DNA of 64,000 nucleotides, taken from the NCBI GenBank assembly GCA_905178155.1, contig CAJINV010000001.1, forward strand, positions 9,507,865 through 9,571,864, read 5' to 3'. This stretch comes from Amoebophrya sp. A120 (taxonomy: Eukaryota > Sar > Dinophyceae > Syndiniales > Amoebophryaceae). Both the position numbers and the translations under genes were made by a program. This document shows positions 24,401 to 36,700 of the stretch, piece by piece (the stretch's first letter is position 1; each line of letters begins with the position of its first letter). Below the pieces are notes generated by a model. It saw only the letters and a program-made list of their open reading frames with translations. It was not told the origin of the DNA and searched no databases.

Positions 24401-27400
24401 CCCGAAAATGCGCGCGGACGTGAGCTTTTCGAAATCCGGATCCGCAATCTTCTCGTAGACATGCGTGTAGTCCTCTTCCAGTCTTCGCTTTGCCTCGTAC
24501 TCGCGCTCGAGCTGCTCGCGCCACTCCTCGGGCGGGTCGAGGGAAACGTCGTGGATGCCATCCTGAACGGACATCGTGTACTTTGTGATCGGCGAAGCTG
24601 GTGTAGAATACGCGCCGATCGCTTCTTTTTTTGGCAGAGATTTGGTTCCCGGTTGTGGTTCCTCTACATCGCCAGAACTGGCGGACGACGACACATTCAT
24701 GGAAACCTTCAGAAGGATTGGTGGTGCAGAAGTTTCATCTTCACGGTCTTCATGGATTCTACTTGAAGACACCGACGCAACTTCGAGGCCCAAGTCGAGC
24801 GTGACGTCAAGCCCGTCGCCGTCGGGCCGGCGTTGGAGCTTGGGGGAGGGAGGGCGTGCAGAGGATGCTGCGCCGGAAAATGGCGCGGCTCCTGAGCCAG
24901 ACGCCCCAGTTGTATGATCATGTCGCCGTTTATTGGAAGATTTGTTCCTACTTCTTGAGGCAGTTCTTTCCCTGCTTCCTTCCCTTTGACTGTCGTCAAG
25001 TCCCTCCAACTTTTCGCGTTTTTTCTTCTTTTTTTTCTTTTTCCCTGTTGTTGTGCAGGTGTCATCCATCGAGGATTTGCGTTTCTTTTTCTTCTTCGGT
25101 TCCGCGGCCTCAATCCGAACTTTTTTCACCGGAGCACGCCCGTCGTTAATTCGTACGGTGCTGCTTTGCTCCTGTCCTATGTCGTCAATCGTTCTTGAGT
25201 CATGCGGTTGTTCACCGCCGTCTCCGGCACGTCGCTTCTGCCGCACAATCGCGTCGTTTCTGTGCGAAATCAGAGACCGCACGTACCGCAAAACCGCGTT
25301 CGTGTCAGCATTCGTCTCCTCGTCCATCCGGACCGCGAACTCTACTTCCGTTTCATTCGCCGGCGCCACGGGTCTTCGCTTCCAGGTCGGGATCAAGTAC
25401 TCGACGCGCGGCACGTGGGCGGAATTCGTGAGGAGGTAGCGAAAGATGATCGGGTCTGGGTTGTACAGGCACCGCTGATCTTCGCCTATTTGCAGGTAAG
25501 TCCTCACCGCATCGGCCAAAACTTTCTCCTGGTTAAGAACCGGATCCACAACACGAATTGGGGGCGACAAATGCTTCTCCACAGTTCCCCTTCTGGCACT
25601 GTTCAAGGGCGAGATGTAGTTGCTTGACCCCCGCACGCGGGCCGGTGCGGTGGAAGACGAGGAGCCGCCGTACTGGTAATTCCGGAAACTCGTCGTGCCC
25701 TGCTCGTGGTGGGAGGGCTCGCGGCGCGGACTGGTGGCGACTTTGTCCGGTTGTCGACTCAGCCAGTTGTCCACAAAATACTTTTGGTGCGTCAGACCTG
25801 CAGTGGTAATGCGGCCGTTGTGCGGGGACAAGGGCGTCGGCGACTGCGCGCCGGTTCTCGTTTGCACGAACAACCCGAAGACCGCGGAGAGCGTCAGACG
25901 ACGGATGTACCCACCTGCGAGAATACGGGAAAAGGCATGCTTGTCGTTGTAACAGGCCTGCATCAACAAGACCTCGTCCACGGGTCTCGGTTGAAGGGGG
26001 AAAAGATTGCGCTTATACGGGGACGGGGAGAGCGCTGGCTTCCCCGACGAGGTCGGTCTGCTGATTGAGTCGCTTTCCCGCACTGCAGTTGTTGTAGTGT
26101 CAGGGGCGGCTTCAGCTCTTGGTGAACAAGTGTGCAGAGAACTCGCTGGCCCGATGGTTAGGGTTACGTAATCCGAATCTACGTACTTGCCGCTGGCCCG
26201 ACTTGCCGAGCTGCGGTGTTTTCTTGCGTCCTCCGCAGCTGCTTTTCGTTGTTGCAAGACCGCAGTGGTCACGCAACTATCTGCACCAACAGCCGTGCCC
26301 TCAATGACCTCGACTTCATCGTCTTCCAGGAACCTTTTCGTTTCCGGTTCGTCTGCAAAAACTGAACGAGGTAACTCGATAAAATTTCTGGGCGGCTTGG
26401 GGTTCCGCAGTCGTGGCGAGCGGTAGGTCGAACTTTCGACCGTCACATCCCAGTCACCGCGAAACTGCGGTCTGACGAGCGGCGGTGCCACGTATTTCTC
26501 CGTTTTATTGCTCAGTAACGAGCCGTAATTACTATCCCGAGCGGACCTCGTCTGCTCCACTGGCGTCCCAGCCCGACTGTGAGGAAAGCGCGGCGGCACC
26601 CTAGCGCTATTTCTTTCTTGCGTAATATGCGTGGTCTGTTGCATCTGCTGCTGGGACCCACTGAAGAGGTGCTCTTGGTGATACAGCAGCTCTGGTCCTG
26701 GTAGACTGCGTGCTGTGTTCGAGCGAACAGTTGGCGCTGGCCCAGCAGATCGGGCGGTCACGGTAACTGGCACAGTTTTCGATTGCTTCAGTTCATCTGC
26801 ATGACGAGACCGAGCTGTACTCGCAGCTGACTGCACAGGAACTTCCTGAGCTGGCTCCTGCCGCCGCTCCTCCAGCACTGCACGCTGCTTTGCAAAGAAC
26901 TCCTCCGCCACTGCTTTCGCAGCTACTGCTTGTTCTTCCGCCGTGCCGCCCATTGCTGCCACGAAGGCTATCCGCTCATCGGTCAAGTGTTCCTCAGCCC
27001 TTTTCAGATCCACAATTTTTCGCAACTCGGCCTGGATTTCCGCGATCTCGCGTACCAGACCGGAAACAACCTTCTCCGAGTCCGCGGGGTACGATTCCGG
27101 CTGCAAGTCTGACACCAGGCTCGTGAAGGCTCGCAACTGACGGCGCGCGGGCACGAATTTTGTACGGTGCAACTGCTGAATCTTCTGCAGGTAAAACGGC
27201 AAGTGCGGGCACTGTGCCGTGTCCATGTCGATTGTCGCATTTGCTTTTTCGGTCTCCGTTTCGGACGATGACGAATCTGCATTGTTAGTGCGCTCCCTCT
27301 CTCGCCGCGCGCTCAGCCGCTGCTGCAAATCACGTTCGTAATGATCGAGCATGTCGCCGACCGACTGGCTTTCCATTTGCAAATGGTACAGCTTTTTCTT

Positions 27401-30400
27401 TGTAATTTCTGCTGGCACCGCAATGGTCGTCTGAAGGATATCGATAGAAGAGGTTGTGTCCTGCTGGGGGTCTCTCTGCGACCGCGAAGTCGTGCTCGTG
27501 TTCAGTGGGGGCAGTAGTGCTCGATCTCTATTTCTTCCCCGGGGCGATCCGTAGCTCCGAGCAGACGCAATCCCGACGGTCGGGTCTCTATCCTCCCCGA
27601 AAAGACGCTCAACCGCAGGACTTAGCGGGAGCGCGGGCCGAACCGCAGCTGCGCTGTCTGATTTTGCTGTTCTGTCTGTGTCCTTTTTGTTCTTATTCCC
27701 ATCACGAACATGCTCTACCTCCCGGTCCTGAAACACATTCCTCCGCGAAGGAGATCCTACAGGACCGACGGGCTTGTCCGTCAACGTTTCTTCAATCGAC
27801 AAAATTTTTTCCTTCAGCGCCTGCAATTCGTCCTCGGTTAGCTCGGGCTCCCCGAGAATTTCGTCCTCCACATCCAGAAAATTCACTTCGTCAACCGTCT
27901 CCGCGGGAATCTGGTCTGCTGCCGGCGGCCCGCGGCGGCCGCGGGTGGCTAGCAGCAGCTGCTGTTCTTCTTCATACGCTTCCCGTGCGGATTCTAGACG
28001 CATTTCGGTGTGGGCGTCAACCAGCTGCTTGATATCCTTAATGAGGCCGTTTTTCACCAGCCGCTCTGCTTCCAGCTTCACGGGATTCTCCTCGTCGTCG
28101 TCCGCAAATTCGACGTCGGCAAAAACATTGGCGTCCTCCATCTTTGCGTTCCAATTTGACAGCTCCCGTGCGAGACGGCGACTTTCACGAGCGGCTTCGT
28201 TATCAACTACAACTATGCGTACTCCTCCGAGTTCATCTCGCTGTGCTTGCTCATCGGCGACCCGGCTACTCCTGCTACCGTGGCTGATTGCAGGCAGGGC
28301 AGCTCGAGAAGTTGCTCGATCATCTGTGTCGACAGAAATCACAGTGTTGCCTTTCGTCGCTGTTTTCGGCTGGATCCGTAGCGGTTTCGGCTTGTGCTCG
28401 ATTACTTTTCCAGTGTTGTCCTGATGCACCAGATTTGGTTCTGCTCTAGTACCAGCTACAACTTTCGGCTTTGGTGCTCCATAGGGAAGATCTGTAGCAA
28501 CCTGCTGGTCGTGTCCCCGCGGCTGGACCTTCTTTGGCTGTATTAGCGGCATGCCTTGTGCCGCGACGCGCCGATGAGCAGCCTCATCCGGTCCTGCGGC
28601 GACATTCGCAGTGCCTGTGTCTTGTCCCAGATGAACACCAGAGGCATAAACCGATCCGTACTCGTAATCATCTCCGGCCTGGCCTGCACCGCGATCAGTT
28701 CGCTCACAGAATGACAACGCGGCAGGCCGAGACGAGGCCTTCTTCTTCGGACTGAGTGCGAAAAGTGGTTTTCGCTGCGCTGCTTCACCACTCGTCGTCG
28801 CTGAGGATTTTGGGTGTAGCCCGGAGGCGCCACCGTTTCTAGCCCCAGCAGCACGGTCACGATTCAAATTTTGCTGTTGCTCGAGGACTGATCTGTGCAT
28901 CTTCCGCGCACTCACAGCGGCGTCCGGCGACGGTTTTCGCGTTTTTGTTTTCGCCGCTGCTGACCGCGCTGATGAAACCTTCTCGCGATCCTCGAACTCC
29001 GCTGCCTTCACGGGATCGTAGCGCTGCTGCTCACATTCCTCCTGAATGTCCTCGATGAGACGGTGGAGTTGCAATTTGCCTTTTTCTCGCCGCGTCATGT
29101 GCAACTTGTCCATGTCGATGCTCTCCCGCTTTCTGCGCGCAAGCTCGTCTTTCTCCGCATCCAGGCGTGCACGCTCTTCTTCTTGGAACTTCGCTTCCGC
29201 ATCTGCCAAAGCCACATTTATCACCTCGCCAGGCCGATTTGCCTTCCCTGCGGAGGCAGTACTCTCTCCCGCCGTCGCGGACACAAACGAAGCGAGCTGG
29301 CCTCGTTTGCGGTCCCTTTCCTCCGCTTGCTTTTTCAGCGATTCTTTCTCCGCTCCAACGTAGTTCTTCAACGACTTCACCCTTTCCGCTACTCTCGCTT
29401 CCGCCCCAGCTTCGTGCTCCGCTTTCCTCCTGGCCTTCTCGTCCTCAGATTGTCGTCGCATCATCTCCGCTTCAAGTTCCAGTAGTTGCTCTTCCGTCGC
29501 GACTTCGAGGAAATCCGCGCCGCGCTTCACGAAGAAATCTCGCAAGACCGATCGCTTTTCGTCTCGCTGACTCGCTTCCTTTTTCAGATCCTCTTTCCCG
29601 TCCTCGACGTATTGCCGCAGCGCGGCGAGACGGTACTTTAAATCCTTCACGACCGGCTGGGGCGGCTCCGGTGGTTCCTCAGGGACGGCGTCGGTATCTT
29701 GAAGCTCGGCGTCGTCTTCACCTTCAGGTTGGTGACTTGCCTGTTCGTTCTCGCGACCCGGGTCGCCTGGTTGGACTTCGCCTTCTGCAGCCACACCGAT
29801 TTGGGTTTCCAGACCCGCGGCAGCACCTGCATGCTCGGTGGAAGAGGCGTCCTGGCGCGATTGCTCGTGTAACGGCACTGTTCCTGCAAGAAAGTGTCGC
29901 TCTGCGGCAGCGTCGGACGAGACTCTTGCAACTGCACCAGAATCTTCCGGATCTTCACTGGGTGGATTTCTTCCGTCGTCTCCCGATGCGACACCCTGGT
30001 CTACTTGCTCAGTATCTTTGTCGAACTCCTCGTCCTCCTCCTCCTGCTCTTGTTTGGACGGTGCGCTGCGTGACGGGGCGACCTTGGGTTTCAAATCCTC
30101 CTGGACTTCGGTTTTCCTTTGATTCAACACAGCAGTATGAGATTGCGCCCGGACTGGAGATGCAGACGCTCCAGCTCCCGGCTCGGTATCGGAATCTTCT
30201 CTTCTGCGAAGGGCGTACATCGTTTGCGAGCGCTGGGGCTTCTTTCCGTTCTGCAGCTCCAGTGCCGGCACGTCCTGTCGGAGATTGGGAAAGGAATTCC
30301 GGTGTCTTACGGCGTGCGTTCCACTACTGGCAGAGGAACCGGCATTGCTGGCCGCATCCATTTCCTGCTGCTGCGACTGCGCAAGTGCAGCTGGCGTTTG

Positions 30401-32383
30401 GACTTTATCATGGTGAGACGAGTCTCCCAAGTCTGTCGCTACGCGAAGAGCGGCAAGATCTGCCCCATGGTCCTCGACTATCTCCTCGCTATCACTCGCC
30501 GCCAACACGGTTTTTCCCGCCACGTCCTCAAAAATCTTGGATTGCTGTTGCGAAACCGACAATGAGTCCACATCCTCGACAATCCCGAGGGCTTCATCCT
30601 CCTCTCGCCGCTCTTTTGACGCTGAAAATCCGACCTTTGTTCCCGGCAATTCCTGTCTGGCTCGCTTCACCGCGACCGAATCTTGTTCCCCGACGCTCGG
30701 CTCGCCGAGGCTTGAGACGCTGCGAACGGAGCGCGGCTCTACAGCGTCTCCTCCCGCGCCACTCGGGGGGCAGAGAAATTTTTTCATCTCGGCACTGTCG
30801 TCGTTCGTATCAGCTTTCCGTTTAGCAGCGGACTTTTCTCCTTGATCCTTCCTTTTCTTGCTGTGTTTGTTCGGATGTGCGGACGCTGGGCGACTGCGTA
30901 CCGCCTTGCTTCTTGGTGGATCCGCAGTGCCGTCCGCGCCGTTTCGTCCGGCTTCCGCTTCGAAATGAGACGCATCGGCTCCCTGGTCCTCCGGCTCATG
31001 ATCAGTGCCGCCCCTGTCTTCAACTGCATCCGAACCTTTGCTGGGCTTTTCTTTTGATCCTTTTGGACTTCTGCTTTTTGACTGTGATTTCGTCACTTTT
31101 CCTGCTTTACCTACCTGCTCCGGTGAAGTTTTGTCCTTTTTCGCTGCAGACTTTCCATCTTTCTCTTTCGATTTTGGCGAAGATGGTTTCGAAGCAGCAG
31201 AGTTGGCTCGCGCTGCCGTCTGTGGTCTATCGCGGCTTCTCTTGTTTGCAGCGGCATCCGCCTTCTGTGGGCCATCTGATCTCGAAAGCTCTGCACTGGG
31301 AGTGGTGGGTCTCGTGCTTTTGGTTGTGTTCGTTTTATCGCTTTGATGTGCTACTGGCATGCGTCGCTGTTGACCACGAATTTCTTGGCCTTGCCCTTGG
31401 GTATAGTGTGACTTCACGCTTTTTCCTTTGCGGTCATTATCAGTACCTTTCGCCTCCGATATACCAGCCGCAAAAGTACTACCTTCTGCGGCTGCTTTTT
31501 TTGTTTTGCCATTGGCAGCGGACGGCGAGGTTCCCGCCACTAGTCTCCGGGCCTGCTCACCCACCGGACTTCTCGAGGACGGCGACCCTTGTCGGCGTCC
31601 CTGATTGCGCAGCACTAAATCCAGCGGAGATGGGGAGCGAGAACGACTTGGCACCATGTCCGGACTTCGCATGCGCAGTCTCTCCTCTTCTGCACGCCGC
31701 GCGCGGTCAAGAAACAGTCTTTCCGCAAGCTTTTCTCGCTCAGAAAACACCGTCGGACTGGCCATTGCACGTGGAGGTGGACCAGCACGGGAAGGTTGTA
31801 AACCTCCTCCATTGAGCATTGACGAGAAGGCGTCATCCTTGATGAAGATAGAGGGCTGCTGCTGTAGTTGGTGTTGCTGCGCACTTCGTGTAGTTCGCGT
31901 GCTGCTTACCTGTGGATTCAACAAAGGACTCCTGCGAAACGCGGATACCAAATCTAGTTTCTGCTTTTTAACGTTGATGGGAACTGAAGTTTTGATGCTC
32001 TCTCCCACACCGTGCACGAGCTGCCGGATGCCGCGCTGTCGCTCCTGTGGACTGTTCAGCCGACGATGCGGTCCACCAGCTCCGTGCGGAGAGGTTGTAG
32101 AAGCACCGCCAGCGGAGGTTGCGAAGACCAGACTTGACACCAATGCATCGATGTCGCGATCCCGGTGCTGCAAAAACCGAGAGTGCTCGCTTCCGAGCGG
32201 CGACGGGGACCGGTCCTGTGCAGTGCCGGCAACCTGGGAGTCAACATGTGGAAGTGGATCGAAAAATTCCTCCTGGAACGGCAATCGTGGCTCAGTGAGA
32301 TGAGATCGCTCTTCTATTTTCATGAAGTCCACGCCCTCTGCGGCGGTTTGAGATTTCCGGTAGCTCCACTTGTTGTGCGACAT
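18455..32383 (-). CDS. Very large coiled-coil / IQ-motif protein of unknown function
   Basis: Exons (minus): 32383-23977, 23841-21018, 20901-20767, 20612-18455, summing in frame to about 4,507 aa; ATG at 32383, stop at 18455. I do not recognise a family. The first ~900 residues are low-complexity, Lys/Arg/Ser-rich. Residues about 900-1150 form a charged coiled coil holding two copies of an ~80-aa module: LRQYVEDGKEDLKKEASQRD near 926 and LKNYVGAEKESLKKQAEERD near 1006. A compact section near 2600-2800 (RAVEYYFDAYGNVVDGKALE, LFQYNFYRYRVVPPYLANLY) looks folded. An IQ motif (TKIQAWFRGILGRRIYKEAL) lies near 3350, suggesting calmodulin or centrin binding. Intron 1 is an introner; introns 2 (20902-21017) and 3 (20613-20766) are GT-AG. 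A cytoskeletal or ciliary scaffold is a guess. If cDNA refutes intron 2, this would be two genes. Confidence 0.75.
23842..23976 (-). mobile_element. Introner-like element 3 (intron in the giant coiled-coil gene)
   Basis: Perfect 16-bp terminal inverted repeats GTAAATTTCCCGTACA (23842-23857) and its complement (23961-23976) end exactly at the inferred intron ends. The only in-frame join found is DMQ-L-WIEERKRLE with GT...AC termini; the nearest GT-AG alternative creates a stop codon. Copies of GCATGACAA(A/G) lie at 23870-23879, 23908-23917 and, inverted, 23941-23950. No clear target duplication is visible. Confidence 0.8.
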
Positions 32384-33720
32384 CTTTATTTAGGCCCCTG
32401 CTGACAGGGGCTATTCTTACCTGGTACCCTCAAGTCATTCTACGTCGATATGGATCGATTCAGATTCAGAACGTTTCATGTACGTGCGCTTTTGAAGAGC
32501 CACGATAGTTGCGAAACGTGGCCGAAACTTATCGCCATCGTAAGAAACACAGGCAAAAGAAAACCGCCACCGCGAAAAGCGAATATAAAAAATTTAGAAA
32601 TTATGTATGGCGCTGCATCAGCTGCGCCACAGATATATCACGAGTTGTAAATACGAGTACGACCTTCGAGTCGAAGCACGACCTGCGACGCTCCAAACCG
32701 TTGTTTATCTTCGCGGCGCGCTTTCATCGACACCAACGATCGAAAATATCCGTTGCGAGGCACGGCGAATGCAAACGCATTCCCAGAAGTTAAATGTTTG
32801 TCCTGAGCGACAAAAACGAACTCAATGTATGAATTGCCACGAACATTGAGGAGCGAAGCGAAGACACACTAACAACTTACTATCCTCACGCAAAATAAAA
32901 AAACAAACGGATACGCGATCAGGAAAGATCAGACAGACTGCCAAGCGCTGCCTCAAGGTCCAGGAAACGGTCAGCCCGGAACAAAGGAATCCAATCTTTC
33001 ACTCTTAGCAGAAAGCCACTAGACGGAGCAGAGGCTGTACTAATAGGCGTGAGAAGTTATCCTCAAACATCTAGGCTGGGGTGGTCAATCTCAATCGATT
33101 CTACAAACAGGACTAGCTCGTCGAAGCTATGACATCAAGTCATTTTCATGAAAATGTTCGTGTATGGTGATGTCGTTGATACTTTTCCAGTATTAACCTT
33201 CGTGCAATATGTACGTTGTTAGTTCCTCACGTCACTCCATTAATTCTTGCTTTTCTTTTTGTAAAATTATCTTCAGGGTAGCACCGGTGCTGCTTTTGGT
33301 TTTCTACTTAAATTAAAATTGGAGTGTGTCGCTTTACTTGTCGAAGAACTGTATTGAAATCCATACATTGCTCCCTTGATACGTCAAAATCAAAAATGAA
33401 ACAAATAACTAATTGAAAGGGCAACTTGCTAAGAACACTCAAAACATATGAAATAACTCATCATACACGGAGGAAAACTTCTGCGATCTAAAGATTGCGA
33501 GACAGTTATCCGATTTATTATCACCTGGTTCCTATCATTATCATAATTGCGCACCGGGAAAGAGGGTTGGAATTTGTGTGATTGCTTTGAAGTTTTCGCT
33601 TTTCGCAAATGGAAAAGCGGATGATCGTGGTTACTGGTAAGCCTTAGGCTTAGCTGCACAACGACAACAGAAATACGCGTCATCCCATCTTCTCAAGTGT
33701 CGCTCTATGCGACGACCTCT
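32384..33720. other. Intergenic region 5' of the giant coiled-coil gene
   Basis: Moderately AT-rich with no supported gene. Just upstream of the start codon is a short hairpin, arms GCCCCTG (32394-32400) and CAGGGGC (32405-32411), which would sit in the 5' UTR or in a leader intron. The transcript reads AATAAAG directly before the ATG, a possible trans-splice acceptor. Confidence 0.45.
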
Positions 33721-36700
33721 TCACCTTGGTGTCGGCGTCCGCGCCCCAGAGCGATTTCGCGCGTAATTGGTAACATTGAAAGAGGTTTGCGTATAGTGGA
33801 TGCTCTTCGTTTTCACTCGATTTCTGTTTTTCTGACTGAAGAAATCGTTCTGTTCGTAAACAAGTTGCTCCTTGGACATCCGCCTAGCACTGCTCGGGCG
33901 GCGAGAAACGGTGGAGTTTGTTTCTTTGCTGGCGGTGTTGCGGTCCTTCTCCTTGCTCGCACGGACACTTGCGCTCCGGGAGGCGTCGCGCACCAACAAG
34001 GGCGTGCGCGAAGACGAAGTAGAGCCATGCGGGTTTACAGGCACAATCGCCGTTGGTGTAATGGCAGATGGCATTGGCACAAGCGCCATGCTGGAGCACG
34101 CTGATGTGGGCTCTCGATAATTCTGCGACAATTTTTCCGCGTGCTTGTTGGAGTCAGCAGTTGCCGTCGAGTGCTGGTGTCTGCTCCCCTGGGCTGCCTG
34201 AGTTGCATTCCTACTGCTCAATCGACGATGAGACAGCGCCGGCCTCTTGTCGTCATTTTGAAAAGACTGCTTTCTGTCTCGCTCCCCTGGGGGCTGCACC
34301 TGGTGCTGCTGGGCGGCCATGGACTTCGATATTGCATCGTGCAACCCCGGGTCCTCGCGCCATTTCTTTGCCGACGTCGCGTGTCTCTCTGCCCTTGCAT
34401 CGTGGACTTTGGTGCTAGAATCCGGCAGTTTCGGCATGGCCGAAAGTTGCGGCGGCTGCAGTCCCATCGACGGGGTACTGGCATTCGGCGGGTTGTTTTC
34501 AAAGGGTAGAGGCATCAAGGACAGATCAGGCCATGGTTGCGATGGTGGGGGGCGGATGAATTGCGCGGGTCTGCTAGAGGGCGCTGCAGTCCTTACTTCT
34601 TGCTGCGAGGGTGGGGGATCGGGGCCCGCATAGTTCCGAACAAGCGCTGTAGAAACCTGAAATGCAGCTTAAACTTGAAATTCATTTTTGTTGTTGAACG
34701 GCTGCAATTTCAAATTCATGCTCGTCCAAACCACGCTTAAATGTGTCAACATGAAAACCTAAACAAGGCTCCTGGGTTTTATCGTAGTGATTATTTCTTG
34801 CCTTTAGATTTACCTTCGACATATCTTCTACTTGCTGCGTGATCCGCCCTTGCTGATCCTTTACCACAAGCGCCACTGTTCCCCGATTCTTTCCCGGGGA
34901 TATGCAGACCTGGCTCGGACCGAAGTTGAACTGGAAGCCCTCCGGACCGTCGTTTATGTTTCCGATCTTCATTCCGGGGGACGGCGACGAGGGCTCGTAT
35001 TGACGGGGATTTCCCGCCCCAGCTCCGCCCGGAGGATTTTGTTGCAGCAGCTGGGGGGAAGGCGAACTGTATTCCGAGTTGGCCTCTGGAACGACCGGAA
35101 GCCGCTTGTCGTTTTGCTCCACCTTCTGCAAAAACGCGATTGCGTTCTTCTGGATCCGCTGCTCGTGGGTCAGGTAGTTATTGCTTACACCGCTAGACGC
35201 GAGAAGCCGGGTTCGAGCACCTAAAGATTATTGTAGAGTAACAAGGTATATTCCGCACACCAACAGCAACACGATGCCCATCGGATGGGTGACTCTACCA
35301 AGACTACAACTACAAGCAACAAGGTAGGAAAGTGTACAGCCGGTACATAAAGGGATAATTTCTACCTTGATCATTCTCCCTTTTCCAAAACTGATCGAGC
35401 GTGTTTGTCACCTCGAATTGCTTGTCTCGTCTGCTTTTTCCATACGACGCTGCGAGCAACCGGTTTCGCTTGATGAAGTCCGTGGTTTGGCCGCCGGAAG
35501 ACAAGCTCGAGCGCCGAGAATTCGAACAAGAAGTCGACGGTCGGCGGGGCGGCTGCACCGAAAACGATTTGGTATCCCTGTAATAGTGAGATTCATTTTC
35601 ATTTTGAAGACACTTACACCACAGAAGCGGATCTTCCCGCCCCCCTGATCTTGCGCGGGCTGAAAAAAACAGTCACTACGGTGGTCTACTCCTTACTGAC
35701 GGCACTTCTGTCAGTCACGACGACGCATAAGTACAAATTGCACTGACAACAGCCGAACTTTACATAAGTACATGACATGGTCCGCGTGATGCGCGTGTTG
35801 ATTCCCGGGCCCTCTACCGCTCCGACGACCGCCGCAGGCCAGACTGCCGCTGCTATGCGGCCGCTCCCGCTGCGTGGCCCACTTGGCCAGGTGCCGTGCG
35901 TGCTTTTCGTCTCGCTCCCACTGGTGCAAACCGACGTGGACGCGGTTTGCGCTCGCCTCCCGATGCAGAACGTCTTCTTTCCGTCGCGGACTCCAGAACG
36001 GGTTGAGATTTGCCACGTACGTGGAATTGTCGGCAATCTGGTGTGCCAGATCCGTGCGGTACGACCGCTGGGTGCTCAACTTTTGCTCTGGGCTCTGCTC
36101 CTGGGTGGACGGGTCATTCCGAACCAACGCAGCGCAGCCGGCAAGGCTCGAGAGCTGCCGCGAAGGGGAGCCGCTCCTGTCCCGGGGACTGGAAAGCGTC
36201 GGCGTAGCTTCCAGGTCGAAGGTGCGCTGATACGCGCCGGGAGGCTGGTGCGCATTTTATCGACTTTCTCAAAATCACAAAACAAAAACGAGCGCAACAG
36301 CAAAGAAACCTCTACACGAGGTGAACCTGGACGCAAATGCAGATTTCAGCAAGGAACGTCTACTCGCAGGTAGTACCTGCCACTGGTGGTGCCCGCGCGG
36401 TTGCGATTCTCGATTTCTAAATCCCGGCGATTGCGCCAAGAAGCCCGTGACGCGGCCAGCCTTTTCGTCCTGAATTATAAGAGGTTCAACTGTTGATTTT
36501 CTAAGTGTTTTCGAATTTTTCTCAAATAGCTACTTTGCATTCAGAAACTAGTTATGTTTAAATAGCTATTTCCGCGGCTTATGTAGGTAAGCTAGGTAGG
36601 TTCTTTGCGGCTGTGTCTGCAGCCGCAAAGAACCTACCTAGCTTACCTACATAAGCCGCAAAGCTAGCTAATTAAAACTATTACGTTTTAGCTATATGAG

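Noticed and set aside
29167-30825. 552-codon plus-strand frame
   Set aside because: It lies antisense to the giant coiled-coil exon, has low-complexity Pro/Arg/Ser content and no domain; the GC-rich codon pattern of the real gene explains it.
35205-35222. GGGTTCGAGCACC as a tRNA T-loop
   Set aside because: It sits in a coding exon and no acceptor stem or anticodon arm can be drawn around it.
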